NCBI GenBank assembly: GCA_900554205.1
Contig: USGM01000020.1
Coordinates: 1-32,940, forward strand
Reading direction: 5' to 3'
DNA length: 32,940 nt
Source: an uncultured Lachnospiraceae bacterium
GTDB taxonomy: Bacteria > Bacillota > Clostridia > Lachnospirales > Lachnospiraceae
The position numbers were made by a program, and so were the translations under genes. Under the pieces are notes generated by a model. It was not told the DNA's origin. It did not search any database and was given only the letters and a program-made list of their open reading frames with translations. Below, piece by piece: positions 1 to 8,788 of this stretch (within the stretch, counting starts at the first letter, position 1; the number at the start of each line of letters is the position of its first letter).

Positions 1-161
1 CCGCCACACCCGCATCGGTACCTGTATGCCAATTCGTACATTGCGGCCGGGTCGTCAGCTTCAGCCCTCGTCAGAACTTCGTCCAGATCTGTCTTTTCGT
101 ACTTGTCATCGTACTCTGTAACCAGTGGCAGTTTCTCATCCAATAGCATTGATTTGTCCAT
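1..161 (-). CDS. Sel1-like repeat protein, N-terminal part (runs off left edge)
   Basis: Only the first 53 or so codons are inside the window. The ATG at 161-159 follows an AGGAGG ribosome-binding site about 7 nt upstream. The protein starts MDKSMLLDEKLPLVTEYDD, and from about residue 33 reads AEADDPAAMYELAYRYRCG. That matches the A-x-x-G/D-x-x-A-x-Y-x-L-A-x-x-Y-x-x-G pattern of Sel1-like (TPR-related) repeats. Such repeats form helical scaffolds for protein-protein contacts. It lies 42 bp after the zinc-ribbon membrane gene on the same strand with no terminator seen between, so it is probably the next gene of the long operon. One repeat only is visible, so the family call is moderate. Confidence 0.6.
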   Translation of the reverse strand, partial: MDKSMLLDEKLPLVTEYDDKYEKTDLDEVLTRAEADDPAAMYELAYRYRCGCG

Positions 162-203
162 ACTAACGCCTCCTGTGTTCCTTATCTGATTTTTAGTACC
201 TTT

Positions 204-1049
204 TTACTTTCTCCTGATGATTCTCCACAGCAGCAAAACAGCAAAAATCACACCGCTTATTACCGGCTCCACGAAGAGCAATCCAACTGCAGCCAGAATT
301 GCCGCTATTAAAAACCTCTTTGGAACCCTTAACTTCACTACCAGTCCTGCACATGCCAGACCCGCAGCGGCAAATAGCAGTCTTCCGGTGCTCGGCGTAT
401 CAACGACAGTCTCCCGCTCCATTGTTGAAAAATACACTACTGCTGCAATTACTCCAATCAGGATCGCAAGACTCAAAAGACGTACCAGAATACCCGGAAT
501 TGCAAATTTAGGTCTCATGCGAAAGCTCGTGTTTACTCCGCAAATTTCCTCTGCAATAAGCACTCCGTTTCTGTCTGTTTTTCCCCGCACCTGCACAGTG
601 CCGTTATTACTCAGAAAACAATAGCCCGGATCCCCGTAAAAAATGACTTCCTTACCCTGTATCTGCTCCGCTGTATAATTTCCTTCCAAGTACAGACTGA
701 ACTCGTATTGTGTATCTGAAAAAACCAGAGGGGTTCCGTAAATCAAAGATTGAAACCATCTTCGCAGAATTCCTCTTCCGATTTCTTCCTTATGTACATT
801 CTGCACGATTCCCGTATAAAAACCGTTTTTTCCCGCTGCATATCCTGCTGGCTTCTGGATGGGCTCTTCCATGGGGCTGGTATTTTTAGGTCTTATGCCA
901 GATGATCCGGCAGGTATTGGTGCTGCCGGTGTATGCTGGGATGGACTCTGCTGCATCTGATTGTTCTGCTGGCGCATCTTGCAGGTGATGCATATCTGCC
1001 CAGGTGCACTGACAAATGCTCGTTTACAAATTGCACACTTCGCACTCAT
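204..1049 (-). CDS. Zinc-ribbon protein with C-terminal membrane segments
   Basis: The 281-residue protein has an N-terminal zinc ribbon (C5-x2-C8 and C20-x2-C23) and a low-complexity Q/P/S-rich linker to about residue 60. A beta-rich soluble domain follows from about 75 to 180, beginning NGFYTGIVQNVHKEE; it could be an OB-like fold but I cannot prove that. Three or four hydrophobic segments fill residues 185-278, and the end is the basic RIIRRK. The start ATG has AAGGGG 9 nt upstream. The topology suggests a cytoplasmic zinc ribbon tethered to the inner membrane. It is 18 bp downstream of the 49-residue gene and is co-oriented with the rest of the operon. I do not recognise a named family. 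Confidence 0.75.
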   Translation of the reverse strand: MSAKCAICKRAFVSAPGQICITCKMRQQNNQMQQSPSQHTPAAPIPAGSSGIRPKNTSPMEEPIQKPAGYAAGKNGFYTGIVQNVHKEEIGRGILRRWFQSLIYGTPLVFSDTQYEFSLYLEGNYTAEQIQGKEVIFYGDPGYCFLSNNGTVQVRGKTDRNGVLIAEEICGVNTSFRMRPKFAIPGILVRLLSLAILIGVIAAVVYFSTMERETVVDTPSTGRLLFAAAGLACAGLVVKLRVPKRFLIAAILAAVGLLFVEPVISGVIFAVLLLWRIIRRK

Positions 1050-1067
1050 ATGTCTTTCCCCTTCAGA

Positions 1068-1217
1068 TCAATGTTTTTCCCGAAAAGCTTTTTCGTCTTC
1101 TACAAACTTCTTAAATGCCTCTTCCAATTCCTTTGGCATCTGCGGGGCATGTACCCATTCTCCGTTTTCTCCGACAGAAATCCATGGTAATAATTCTTCA
1201 GGCGGTATAATCATCAT
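1068..1217 (-). CDS. Small acidic protein of 49 residues
   Basis: The short frame starts ATG ATG at 1217, preceded by a strong AAAGGAGG about 10 nt upstream. The frame stays open further upstream, but the ribosome-binding site decides the start inside the end of the metallopeptidase-like gene, a 20-bp overlap. The product begins MMIIPPEELLPWISVGENGE, has one Trp-containing patch, and ends in an amphipathic charged helix (about residues 29-49). The overlap and ribosome-binding site suggest translational coupling to the upstream gene, so an immunity-like or adaptor partner is possible. No family is recognised; the gene itself is likely real. Confidence 0.65.
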   Translation of the reverse strand: MMIIPPEELLPWISVGENGEWVHAPQMPKELEEAFKKFVEDEKAFREKH

Positions 1218-2181
1218 TTTCTTGCAGCCTCCTTTGATATTTGTTGTAGACCTCCGTTGCAAATTCACGCGGATGTTCTCTTGTTTCATATTCGGATATC
1301 GCTTCCGCAAAGCATTCCCCCATGTCATGCGCTCCGTAGATACTGATATGTCCTGCCCACTCATTTGGATGAACGCCTTGTTCTTTCAGCGTGCTATAAC
1401 AGATTTCCGTAGCAATCTGATTTCTGTTGTACCTTTCCTGTACTTCCCGATATGCCTTCTTGTCGTAGCTTCCGATCGCCAGTCCCTGCTCCTCCGCCAA
1501 CAGTCGAAGATGTAAGACATGGGCCATTTCATGCTTCATAACGGCATCCTCACCCTGTCCTGCCAGCCATGTCTCTCCCTTCCAGTTCGGCGTTTCGAGT
1601 CTGGCGATCCGCCGTTCCAGTCCGTCATGTGAAAAGGCTTCCTTATTGATCAGAACTTCTGCACAATATCCGTTTTCCCCCATGACAGGCCCGGCGCACG
1701 CAAAAACTCCCTCTCGCAGTTCTGTTGCACGGATGCTTCCTATATATCCCTGTAGTTCCGGATAGGATTCGCACATCTCCTCCATATTGCGTGCCACAAG
1801 CTCCTGATACTTTTCCAGTACGCCGTTCAGTTCAATTTTCTGCACCCCACACTGCTCCAGCCGCTCCCTGACATTTTCGTTCGTCTCCTGGACCTCATGT
1901 CTGCCAAAGCCGAATAAATACTTTTCGGCTTTTTCCGATGCACATTCTGCAGGTATCTCTGTGTCCTCACCGACATAGTCCCTCGCCATTTCCGTGACAA
2001 TTTCGTTCCGCTTTGTTTCCGTCATCTCTTCTATCACGGTCTGCGGATATTCTCCCTTGTCTTCCAGATTGCTCCGGTATTCGTCTGCTGCCGCCATTGC
2101 AATGCGGGCGCTTTTTTCGACAAAGGATGCTTCATCCATTTTCAAAACCTTGGGGCGGTCATGGCATCTGCCCGATTCCAT
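1198..2181 (-). CDS. HExxH metallopeptidase-like (zincin) protein
   Basis: The 327-residue protein carries HEMAH at about residues 217-221 in the context MKHEMAHVLHLR, the zinc-binding helix of zincin metallopeptidases. About 80 residues on, the segment MGECFAEAISEYE supplies a plausible third ligand Glu, as in zincins whose Glu lies in an F-A-E-A helix. The N-terminal 150 residues are charged and helical with no signal peptide, so it should act in the cytoplasm unless delivered. The ATG at 2181 follows GGAAAGGAG about 10 nt upstream; another ATG 5 nt upstream is out of frame. It sits 6 bp after the HerA-like ATPase gene and overlaps the next small gene. Substrate unknown; it could be the effector of the system. 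Confidence 0.75.
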   Translation of the reverse strand: MESGRCHDRPKVLKMDEASFVEKSARIAMAAADEYRSNLEDKGEYPQTVIEEMTETKRNEIVTEMARDYVGEDTEIPAECASEKAEKYLFGFGRHEVQETNENVRERLEQCGVQKIELNGVLEKYQELVARNMEEMCESYPELQGYIGSIRATELREGVFACAGPVMGENGYCAEVLINKEAFSHDGLERRIARLETPNWKGETWLAGQGEDAVMKHEMAHVLHLRLLAEEQGLAIGSYDKKAYREVQERYNRNQIATEICYSTLKEQGVHPNEWAGHISIYGAHDMGECFAEAISEYETREHPREFATEVYNKYQRRLQENDDYTA

Positions 2182-2187
2182 AGCATC

Positions 2188-4821
2188 TCAACTCCTTTCC
2201 TTAGGGAATAAATACCCCATATATTCCACCAGCATTTCGCTCTGCTTTTCCTTCGTAAGCTTCATATCTCTTAACAGAAATCCCATTGTGCAGAACTGCT
2301 TGTCCTTATCCTGCCGCTCCAATCCGTATTTACCTTCAAAATCCTTTTGTATGTCCTTCACGGCATTCAGGGAATAGCCATCCTCTCTCAGCGCAGTCTG
2401 ATATTTCGCTATGCCGAAATTCTGTACCTTGTACAACCATTCCCTCGATGGACAATCTCTTTTCTCGCAGTACAGACAGGCAATGTTATGCCCCTTACCG
2501 TCACGGTAGTAGTCCCTAAACCGTTCCTCTACCGTCTGCCTGATACAGCCGATCAGCTCCGCTCTCTGCCTCTGATCTCCTTTTTTAACCAATGGCATCA
2601 TAACTAATTTGGGGCGGCTATCTCCCTCCGAAAAGACTGCGGCGCAGCCCCTTTTCAGGGAGCTCAGATAGTCCGTCTGCTTCTCCGTCATGTGCATCGC
2701 GGCTCCCATACATTGTCTGTCATCCTCCATGACAGTTCTGTGTACGATCTTAAGATTCGTGTTTTTGATCGTGTCGGCAGCCAGCTTCGTAGGTATTTGA
2801 TCGGCAATGATAATCCCCTGCCCGAAGCTCCGGATCTCTGCCAGCATGTTACAGAAAAACTCCACGGACTTTACTCTCGAATTATTTCCTTCCCCGGGGG
2901 TGACGTTTTTCAGCAGACGATGAGCCTCCTCAAACACGAGTACCCCCTTCAGCCGCTCGGAGGAACCGCAGGATTTTCTGTATTCATATAACTGTACCAG
3001 CAGAATCCCTATAATAAAGGCTTTTATATCATCGTCCCCTATGTCTTCCAGTTCAAACACACAGGGACTGCTCAACAGTTCCTCCATGGGGATACTTTGG
3101 GGAACATCCAGCAATGCCCCCTTTCCTCCTATCCGCAGAGAATTGATTCTTGCCTTTAACGCAGCCTTGACATTAGACTGAACCTCCTCATCATATCCAA
3201 GCCGGTTTGTTACCACGTCGATCTTGTAATATAACTGGCTCAGAGTCGGATAATGCCTGAGCCCTCTTTTATTTACACCGGTGAACAGGTCCCATCCCTT
3301 ATCCTCGTAGACCTCATAGACGGCACGTTCCAGAATATACGGCATCGGCGCATACATCTCAAAGGCAGCGTTAAAGGTTGACAACAGATAGTCGATATGC
3401 GTCTGGAGGGTAATTCCCGGCATGACCTCAAAAGGATTCAGCCGGTACCGCACGCCGTCTCCGGATTCGTTTCCGAGTGTAAAAACGGACATATCCCGGA
3501 AGGTATGCAGGTTACTCCTGTTCTCCTCAAGCTGCATCAGTTCTATGTATTCCCGCTTAGCGGACTCAATCACCAGAAACGGTACACCGTTTTTTCTCCA
3601 TATTTCGCTTAACAGGCTCTTCATCGTATTAGTCTTTCCGCCGCCTGTGATTCCGATAATCAGCGCATGTCTCGACAGATCTTCCAACGATACTCTGTAG
3701 TAATTCTGGATGACGTTATAATTTTTCCTGCCTGCCGAGGTAATATTCCCAATCCGTATCGTCCGGCCTGTAGGCTGTTCCCTCACCATGCTGTCAAATT
3801 CTACGTATTCGTCTATATAAAACCCCGGTATCTCCTTCTTGGGAAGGCAAAAATAATGTGCCAGATCCCAGCTGTTCATTTCCGTCTGCAGAAGATACGA
3901 ACCATTTCCCCATTCATCCTGTCTGACCGGAGCACAGGGCTGATTTCCGAGAAACTTCATCCCATCTTCCACATCAATACATCTCAATTGCTCATATCTG
4001 GAATCACTGTTTCCTGCAAAATTAGAAATAATGCTGTTCTTTAAAGTCAGCATTTCTGTCTCTGTCCCGGCGGCATAATATGCACATACCTTCCATAAAC
4101 CACATTGCAGACCTCTGTACAGCATCTGCTGCCTCTGTTCCAGATTTTTCTGATATTTCTGTGCTGCCACGTTGGAATAAGTAACCTGCACACCTGCCTC
4201 ATTGGTTCTGTTTGTCGTAAGCAGACTGCTGTTCTCCATAATGAGGCTGTCCACCTCTTTGACGGACTGGGTGACAGTAACCTCTGCCTGTCTTTCCGCG
4301 AGTACCAGAAATGCAAATTCCTTTCCCTGAAGACTTTTCCCGATCTTATCCAACGGCATTCTCGCGGAGGTCAGGTTGTGCCCTTCCTCCTGCCCCCGAC
4401 ATGGAATTCCGACGACAATGCCGCCATATCTCTTCCCTAAATTCAAGTCCTCATAATTTACTTTTTCCGTAACTTCAATTCCCGGGACATTCGCCAGATA
4501 ACCGTTCCGCAGTGCAGCATACATCTCGTCATCATCCGTAATACCAATAAAAATACGGACTCCTTGACCGGAATCTCCTGTAATCAGGAAACCCACGTTG
4601 CAAAATGGGATCATGCACCCGCTCAGCAGTTCCTGAAAGAGATTCAGATATTGTTCATCCGTCATGTTCTCACTGAAGTTTGTAGTCCCCCGAATCTGAA
4701 ACCACCACATATTCCTTGCCGCAATATCGGTGGAGTTTAGTTTTACAAAATCCAGCTCCGCTAAATATGTCCTGCATATTGCATCATTTGACGATTCTAT
4801 AGACATACCATTCCCCCACAT
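2188..4821 (-). CDS. HerA/FtsK-superfamily ATPase (DUF87-type)
   Basis: The gene encodes a large P-loop motor ATPase. Numbered from an upstream in-frame TTG at 4848, the Walker A GITGGGKT is at about 399-406, Walker B GVLVFEEAH at 635-643, and a sensor-like strand IIIADQIP at 679-686. HVHR-type Arg residues follow (IVHRTVMEDDR). This order is typical of HerA/VirB4-like hexameric translocases that move DNA or protein. The first 350 residues are a separate domain without clear identity, probably a partner-binding module. A Cys cluster C-x2-C-x4-C near 791-799 may bind metal. The frame reaches back to 4848, but ATG at 4821 has AGGGA 9 nt upstream; ATG 4806 is an alternative start. It follows the GAP1-like gene closely. 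Confidence 0.85.
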   Translation of the reverse strand: MWGNGMSIESSNDAICRTYLAELDFVKLNSTDIAARNMWWFQIRGTTNFSENMTDEQYLNLFQELLSGCMIPFCNVGFLITGDSGQGVRIFIGITDDDEMYAALRNGYLANVPGIEVTEKVNYEDLNLGKRYGGIVVGIPCRGQEEGHNLTSARMPLDKIGKSLQGKEFAFLVLAERQAEVTVTQSVKEVDSLIMENSSLLTTNRTNEAGVQVTYSNVAAQKYQKNLEQRQQMLYRGLQCGLWKVCAYYAAGTETEMLTLKNSIISNFAGNSDSRYEQLRCIDVEDGMKFLGNQPCAPVRQDEWGNGSYLLQTEMNSWDLAHYFCLPKKEIPGFYIDEYVEFDSMVREQPTGRTIRIGNITSAGRKNYNVIQNYYRVSLEDLSRHALIIGITGGGKTNTMKSLLSEIWRKNGVPFLVIESAKREYIELMQLEENRSNLHTFRDMSVFTLGNESGDGVRYRLNPFEVMPGITLQTHIDYLLSTFNAAFEMYAPMPYILERAVYEVYEDKGWDLFTGVNKRGLRHYPTLSQLYYKIDVVTNRLGYDEEVQSNVKAALKARINSLRIGGKGALLDVPQSIPMEELLSSPCVFELEDIGDDDIKAFIIGILLVQLYEYRKSCGSSERLKGVLVFEEAHRLLKNVTPGEGNNSRVKSVEFFCNMLAEIRSFGQGIIIADQIPTKLAADTIKNTNLKIVHRTVMEDDRQCMGAAMHMTEKQTDYLSSLKRGCAAVFSEGDSRPKLVMMPLVKKGDQRQRAELIGCIRQTVEERFRDYYRDGKGHNIACLYCEKRDCPSREWLYKVQNFGIAKYQTALREDGYSLNAVKDIQKDFEGKYGLERQDKDKQFCTMGFLLRDMKLTKEKQSEMLVEYMGYLFPKERS

Positions 4822-4848
4822 AAGACCCGTTCCCTGCCAAGACGGCAA

Positions 4849-7062
4849 TTAAGCAATAATAATTAGGCTGACAGCAGCGATTATTACAATGGCAGCCACA
4901 GCAATCCACCACTTTCTTCTCCAAAACATAACCGGATCTCTTTTCGGCTTTGTATTTCGTTTTCCCTTTAAGTCGTTCCGCTGATTATTGTTGTTGATTG
5001 CGTCCTCAATCCGTTTTTTTGACTGCATCCAAGATCCACCCGCATAATAGCGAATGATCTTTCTGTACATTGCGTCGCCCTGATACCAGCTGCACAGATA
5101 GGGAAAATGTTCCTCGTCAAACGCCTCAATATCCATCAGTCCTTCCATCAGCTTTCTGTTTCTCGGCAGCATGTCCTTTACAGCGTCTGCTCTGATGTCG
5201 GACGGACTGAGCAGGAACTGTACCAATGCCAGCAGCTCCGCTTCATTCATCTCGAAGTACTGATCCTTTATCTGCACCTCATAATCTGGAGCATCTATTG
5301 CAGACTCTTTTCCCTGTTGCAGCCTGCGCATCAAATAAATATTCTGATAGCTGTCCAATATCTGGCTTCTGTGATTCCATACTATTTTTCTATATTGCTG
5401 CATTTCCTTCACCGTCTTCCCTTTCTGCTCCACTGCCCTTTTCAATTCCTCCGGTACTGCCGACGACAAATATGGCTGTAACTCTGCCAGATATGCTTGA
5501 TAGTCACAATACGCTTTATAGCTGGAGAAAAAAGGAATTCTTCCTATATGATCACCGATATTTTTTATCAGGCTCTCCGAAAATACCTCATAATTACTTT
5601 TATACTTAATGCCCGAATAGACGCTTTCGATCTCTCGCACTGCCAAGCGGCGTGACTGCAAAACCGCCTGCAGTTTCTGCTTTTCCTCCTGTGTATGGAG
5701 CTTTATCCGCTCGCGCGCCTCCTCCACTGCCTCCTTGATCTGTTCCTCCATGTGCAGACAGATTTCGGCAAATTTTGCTCCGCGCACTTTACTCCTGCGA
5801 AGCTGTATGTATTTCTCTTTATATTGTGCAATCAACTCTTCGTCGTCATATTTTGCCTTTAAAGGCTCTATTACATTTTCCATCTCCCAGTTCATGAAGA
5901 CCGGCAGTTCAAAGCTGACACAGTTTATGGCTTCCCCCAGTGCCAGATAGGCATTCATCCGATTGTCGAAGCAGAAATCGCGCTGCTGCTCCAATATCTC
6001 CCGAATCAGCTCGTTGTACCTTAAATCGTAGTGCTCCTGTAAAAACCGTTTATTCATAATCTTACAGAACACCTGATAAACAGGCATTTCCGGCTGTTTT
6101 GTCTGTTCCTTATACGCATAGGCTGCGATTTCATCCATGATGCTTCCAAGGTCTTGCTCCTGCCATTTACGCGCATTCTTAAATATAATAATATGATCCT
6201 CTACCGATGCATTCTGTATGCCGAATACCTTTTGAAAGGTCTCGAACCATCCCTTCTGCACTTCATCCGTACTTTCCGTAAAAGCCCTGGCAAGCTCGAC
6301 CATTCCTGCAGGAATACGGCTTAATTCCCTTTTGCAGTCCATATTCTTCAGATCTATTGCATCCTGATCCAGAAGCCCCGCCTGCTCTCTCGTATAGAGC
6401 AACAGCTTAACCCTGTTGGAGCCGCTTCTGTCCGTTTTTCCGTAAGTGCAAAAGCCTGCTGCCTTCCTTATGTGATACGGAATATATCTGTAAACCGCTG
6501 TGATGACCTCCATGGCCCGCCGGTTATAAGCATCCCCCTCCACATCCAGTATCACCTTCACCTGCCGCGAAAGACTGTCCGCAACGTTTAAAACAGCAGC
6601 GACCAGAACCGTAACTTTATCCTTTTCCAGGAAATCGCCGTCGATAGATCCGGCTTCCTCACATCTGCCTTTAAAGGTGTCAATGTCCTTATGTAGGTAC
6701 TCATTCACCTCGGTATCTCTTATGTAAGTTCGATGAAGCAGATCAAAAAAATGTTCTCCATACAGTTCCGGCGTAATATCCAACAGTTGAAAGTGCGCCC
6801 AATAGGAGGGAGTCAGGTAATTCCTCATCCTGCCGCTGACGGAAAGCAGAATTTTTTCCTCCGGCAATGTCTTCGACAGATTTGTGGTTGCATAGGTCAG
6901 GGCCAACGGCTCCCTCTCTACCGTAGAATATATTGCCGGATCCCTTGCGAACTCGTAACCCAGATAACCGACAAGCAGCTCCCTTTCCTGCATATCCGTC
7001 ATATCCTTTGATCTGGCTATTGTATGATAATTTGTTCCGTCATTTCCGTATAGTAACTGCAT
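4849..7062 (-). CDS. GTPase-associated protein 1 (GAP1-N)-like, tail-anchored
   Basis: The N-terminus from MQLLYGNDGTNYHTIARSKD resembles the start of the GAP1-N domain found next to predicted double-GTPases (typically a QLYY-T-x-R pattern). The open frame reaches to 7176, but ATG 7062 is chosen because the family motif starts there, it avoids a long overlap with the GTPase gene, and GGGAAGGG lies about 9 nt upstream. The product is about 737 residues. The middle is helical and charged, with coiled-coil-like segments near two-thirds of its length. The last 21 residues form one hydrophobic span (KWWIAVAAIVIIAAV...) after a basic stretch, indicating a tail anchor with the body in the cytoplasm. 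It directly follows the GTPase gene, as expected for a GTPase partner. Confidence 0.65.
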   Translation of the reverse strand: MQLLYGNDGTNYHTIARSKDMTDMQERELLVGYLGYEFARDPAIYSTVEREPLALTYATTNLSKTLPEEKILLSVSGRMRNYLTPSYWAHFQLLDITPELYGEHFFDLLHRTYIRDTEVNEYLHKDIDTFKGRCEEAGSIDGDFLEKDKVTVLVAAVLNVADSLSRQVKVILDVEGDAYNRRAMEVITAVYRYIPYHIRKAAGFCTYGKTDRSGSNRVKLLLYTREQAGLLDQDAIDLKNMDCKRELSRIPAGMVELARAFTESTDEVQKGWFETFQKVFGIQNASVEDHIIIFKNARKWQEQDLGSIMDEIAAYAYKEQTKQPEMPVYQVFCKIMNKRFLQEHYDLRYNELIREILEQQRDFCFDNRMNAYLALGEAINCVSFELPVFMNWEMENVIEPLKAKYDDEELIAQYKEKYIQLRRSKVRGAKFAEICLHMEEQIKEAVEEARERIKLHTQEEKQKLQAVLQSRRLAVREIESVYSGIKYKSNYEVFSESLIKNIGDHIGRIPFFSSYKAYCDYQAYLAELQPYLSSAVPEELKRAVEQKGKTVKEMQQYRKIVWNHRSQILDSYQNIYLMRRLQQGKESAIDAPDYEVQIKDQYFEMNEAELLALVQFLLSPSDIRADAVKDMLPRNRKLMEGLMDIEAFDEEHFPYLCSWYQGDAMYRKIIRYYAGGSWMQSKKRIEDAINNNNQRNDLKGKRNTKPKRDPVMFWRRKWWIAVAAIVIIAAVSLIIIA

Positions 7063-7090
7063 ACCCGATAACCCTTCCCTTCCATCAATA

Positions 7091-8770
7091 TCATTTGACA
7101 AACAGATCATCATGCTCCCCGGGTTCGTAAGATTGACGCACCACTTCCTGCCTGTGCAAAAATCCCTTTTTCTCAATCTTCGACACGAATCTCACAGGCT
7201 GAAGATATTCCATACATGTGATTGTCCAAAGAAAGGGCAGACTGATTCCGTAGGGCATTTTCATACTTTCCTCGTCACGGCTCTCAACATTTCTCCCATA
7301 AGCCGCCACCGAGAAAAAGTTTTTGTAATCAAATATCTTTTCCAGCTTCGGCACAAGATTTTTTACATTGTCCGATAAAAGATACCTTTGTACCCTATCC
7401 GCTATCGCATTGAAAATATCCAGCCTGAACTGTCTGTTTTCCAGAAGGCAGTCGGCTCCTATATTTCGCCCGCAGGAATACAGCTTCTCCTCCGCGGAGA
7501 TCAAATCGCTCTTTGTAATCACGATGGCGGTCGGCACCTTCGTCTTCCCTGTTCCCATCATATTAACCATATTTTCAATATTTGACAGTACCATATCCAT
7601 GTCCATTTCCACCCTGTCTGCCATCTCGGCGGAATCATTCGCGTTATGCAGCCGTATATCGATCTGGACAGGGTCTATGCACAGCCAGAACGCATCTGCA
7701 CAATAGCAGATCCTGCGATGATTGATTATGAACCGTCCGTTTGCGGCTCCGTTCTCCCTTTCCCTTTCATCGCGCGGCACAAATACCTCACCTGGCAAAT
7801 CGACAAAGTAGAAGATAATTGTCGCTCCGTTGATCACAATCTCCAACGGAAACAACGCTACCTCTCCTTTGGATTCGTCTGTTTTTGTTATTTTCTTTCC
7901 TCTCCGGTATGCCTCCAGAATGTTGTTTTTGAAATTGACATATCTTTTATCCACCGTGTCCCGGATCACAATATTCGGGTATTTTGACTGCCCATACAAT
8001 GGATTGATTTCTTCCACCAGCGCGGCAAGGTATGCTGTCTTTCCGACTCTCGAGCTTCCCAGCATCACGATAATTTTTTCTTCATATCTTCCCGCATCGG
8101 TAAAAAATGCTTCCCCGCACTGAGGACAAACCATATGATTGTATGCCACGACCTCGTTATCCACATAAGTAACACGCAATGCGGAGATAAAATCCTGTCC
8201 CCTGTCATCTGTCTGGTTCAGAAATTCGCAGGAACATTTCAGAAGAATCTCCTGTGGGTATTCTCTGAACAGCTCAAGCAGCTTGTGAAGATATGCCCTC
8301 TTCTTTTGCTCATCGTTGTCTATTTCTCTATAGAAGGCGAGCTTAAAACCCAGTTCATCAATGAAGCTCTCCTCCGATCCCTTTTCTCCTTCTGCTGATG
8401 CCTTGTCCTCACCTACATATTCACTGATTTCCTTCCAGAAGCTGTCCTCTGTCTCTGCCTCTTCGGCCGCCGTCTTCTGTGGAAACGTCACATGATAGGT
8501 TTTTTCAATAAATTCCTTTACCTTCTCAACGCTCAGTTCAATGCTGTCTTCATAATCGATGATTCGCTCATTCAGCATCTCACTCCTCGTTAGATACATA
8601 CCGATTCTTATTTCATCGAATATCTCCGATGCCTCCCGGTAAAAGGCATTACTACTTCTCAGCGCTACTCGCTTCAGATGTTCTTTTATAAATTCATCAA
8701 GGTTGACCGCCATTCTATCCGCAGTTACTATTTTTCCGCAATTCGTACAATGTACTTCGTAGTAATTCAA
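7091..8770 (-). CDS. Zinc-ribbon TRAFAC-like GTPase (double-GTPase 2-like)
   Basis: GTPase signatures are clear. Numbered from an upstream GTG at 8785, the P-loop GSSRVGKT is at 243-250, the switch-II/Walker B DLPG at 329-332 and the base-recognition TKSD at 424-427. Two CxxC knuckles sit far apart (C13/C16 and C220/C223), with a helical insertion of about 200 residues between them; they may form one split zinc ribbon just before the G domain. The start codon is unusual: the GTG at 8785 lacks a well-spaced ribosome-binding site, while an in-frame TTG at 8770 has GGAGG 8 nt upstream, so TTG is preferred. The gene lies between the beta-sandwich gene and the GAP1-like gene, matching known double-GTPase neighbourhoods. 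Confidence 0.8.
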   Translation of the reverse strand: MNYYEVHCTNCGKIVTADRMAVNLDEFIKEHLKRVALRSSNAFYREASEIFDEIRIGMYLTRSEMLNERIIDYEDSIELSVEKVKEFIEKTYHVTFPQKTAAEEAETEDSFWKEISEYVGEDKASAEGEKGSEESFIDELGFKLAFYREIDNDEQKKRAYLHKLLELFREYPQEILLKCSCEFLNQTDDRGQDFISALRVTYVDNEVVAYNHMVCPQCGEAFFTDAGRYEEKIIVMLGSSRVGKTAYLAALVEEINPLYGQSKYPNIVIRDTVDKRYVNFKNNILEAYRRGKKITKTDESKGEVALFPLEIVINGATIIFYFVDLPGEVFVPRDERERENGAANGRFIINHRRICYCADAFWLCIDPVQIDIRLHNANDSAEMADRVEMDMDMVLSNIENMVNMMGTGKTKVPTAIVITKSDLISAEEKLYSCGRNIGADCLLENRQFRLDIFNAIADRVQRYLLSDNVKNLVPKLEKIFDYKNFFSVAAYGRNVESRDEESMKMPYGISLPFLWTITCMEYLQPVRFVSKIEKKGFLHRQEVVRQSYEPGEHDDLFVK

Positions 8771-8788
8771 ACTTCCGTCCTCCACTTC

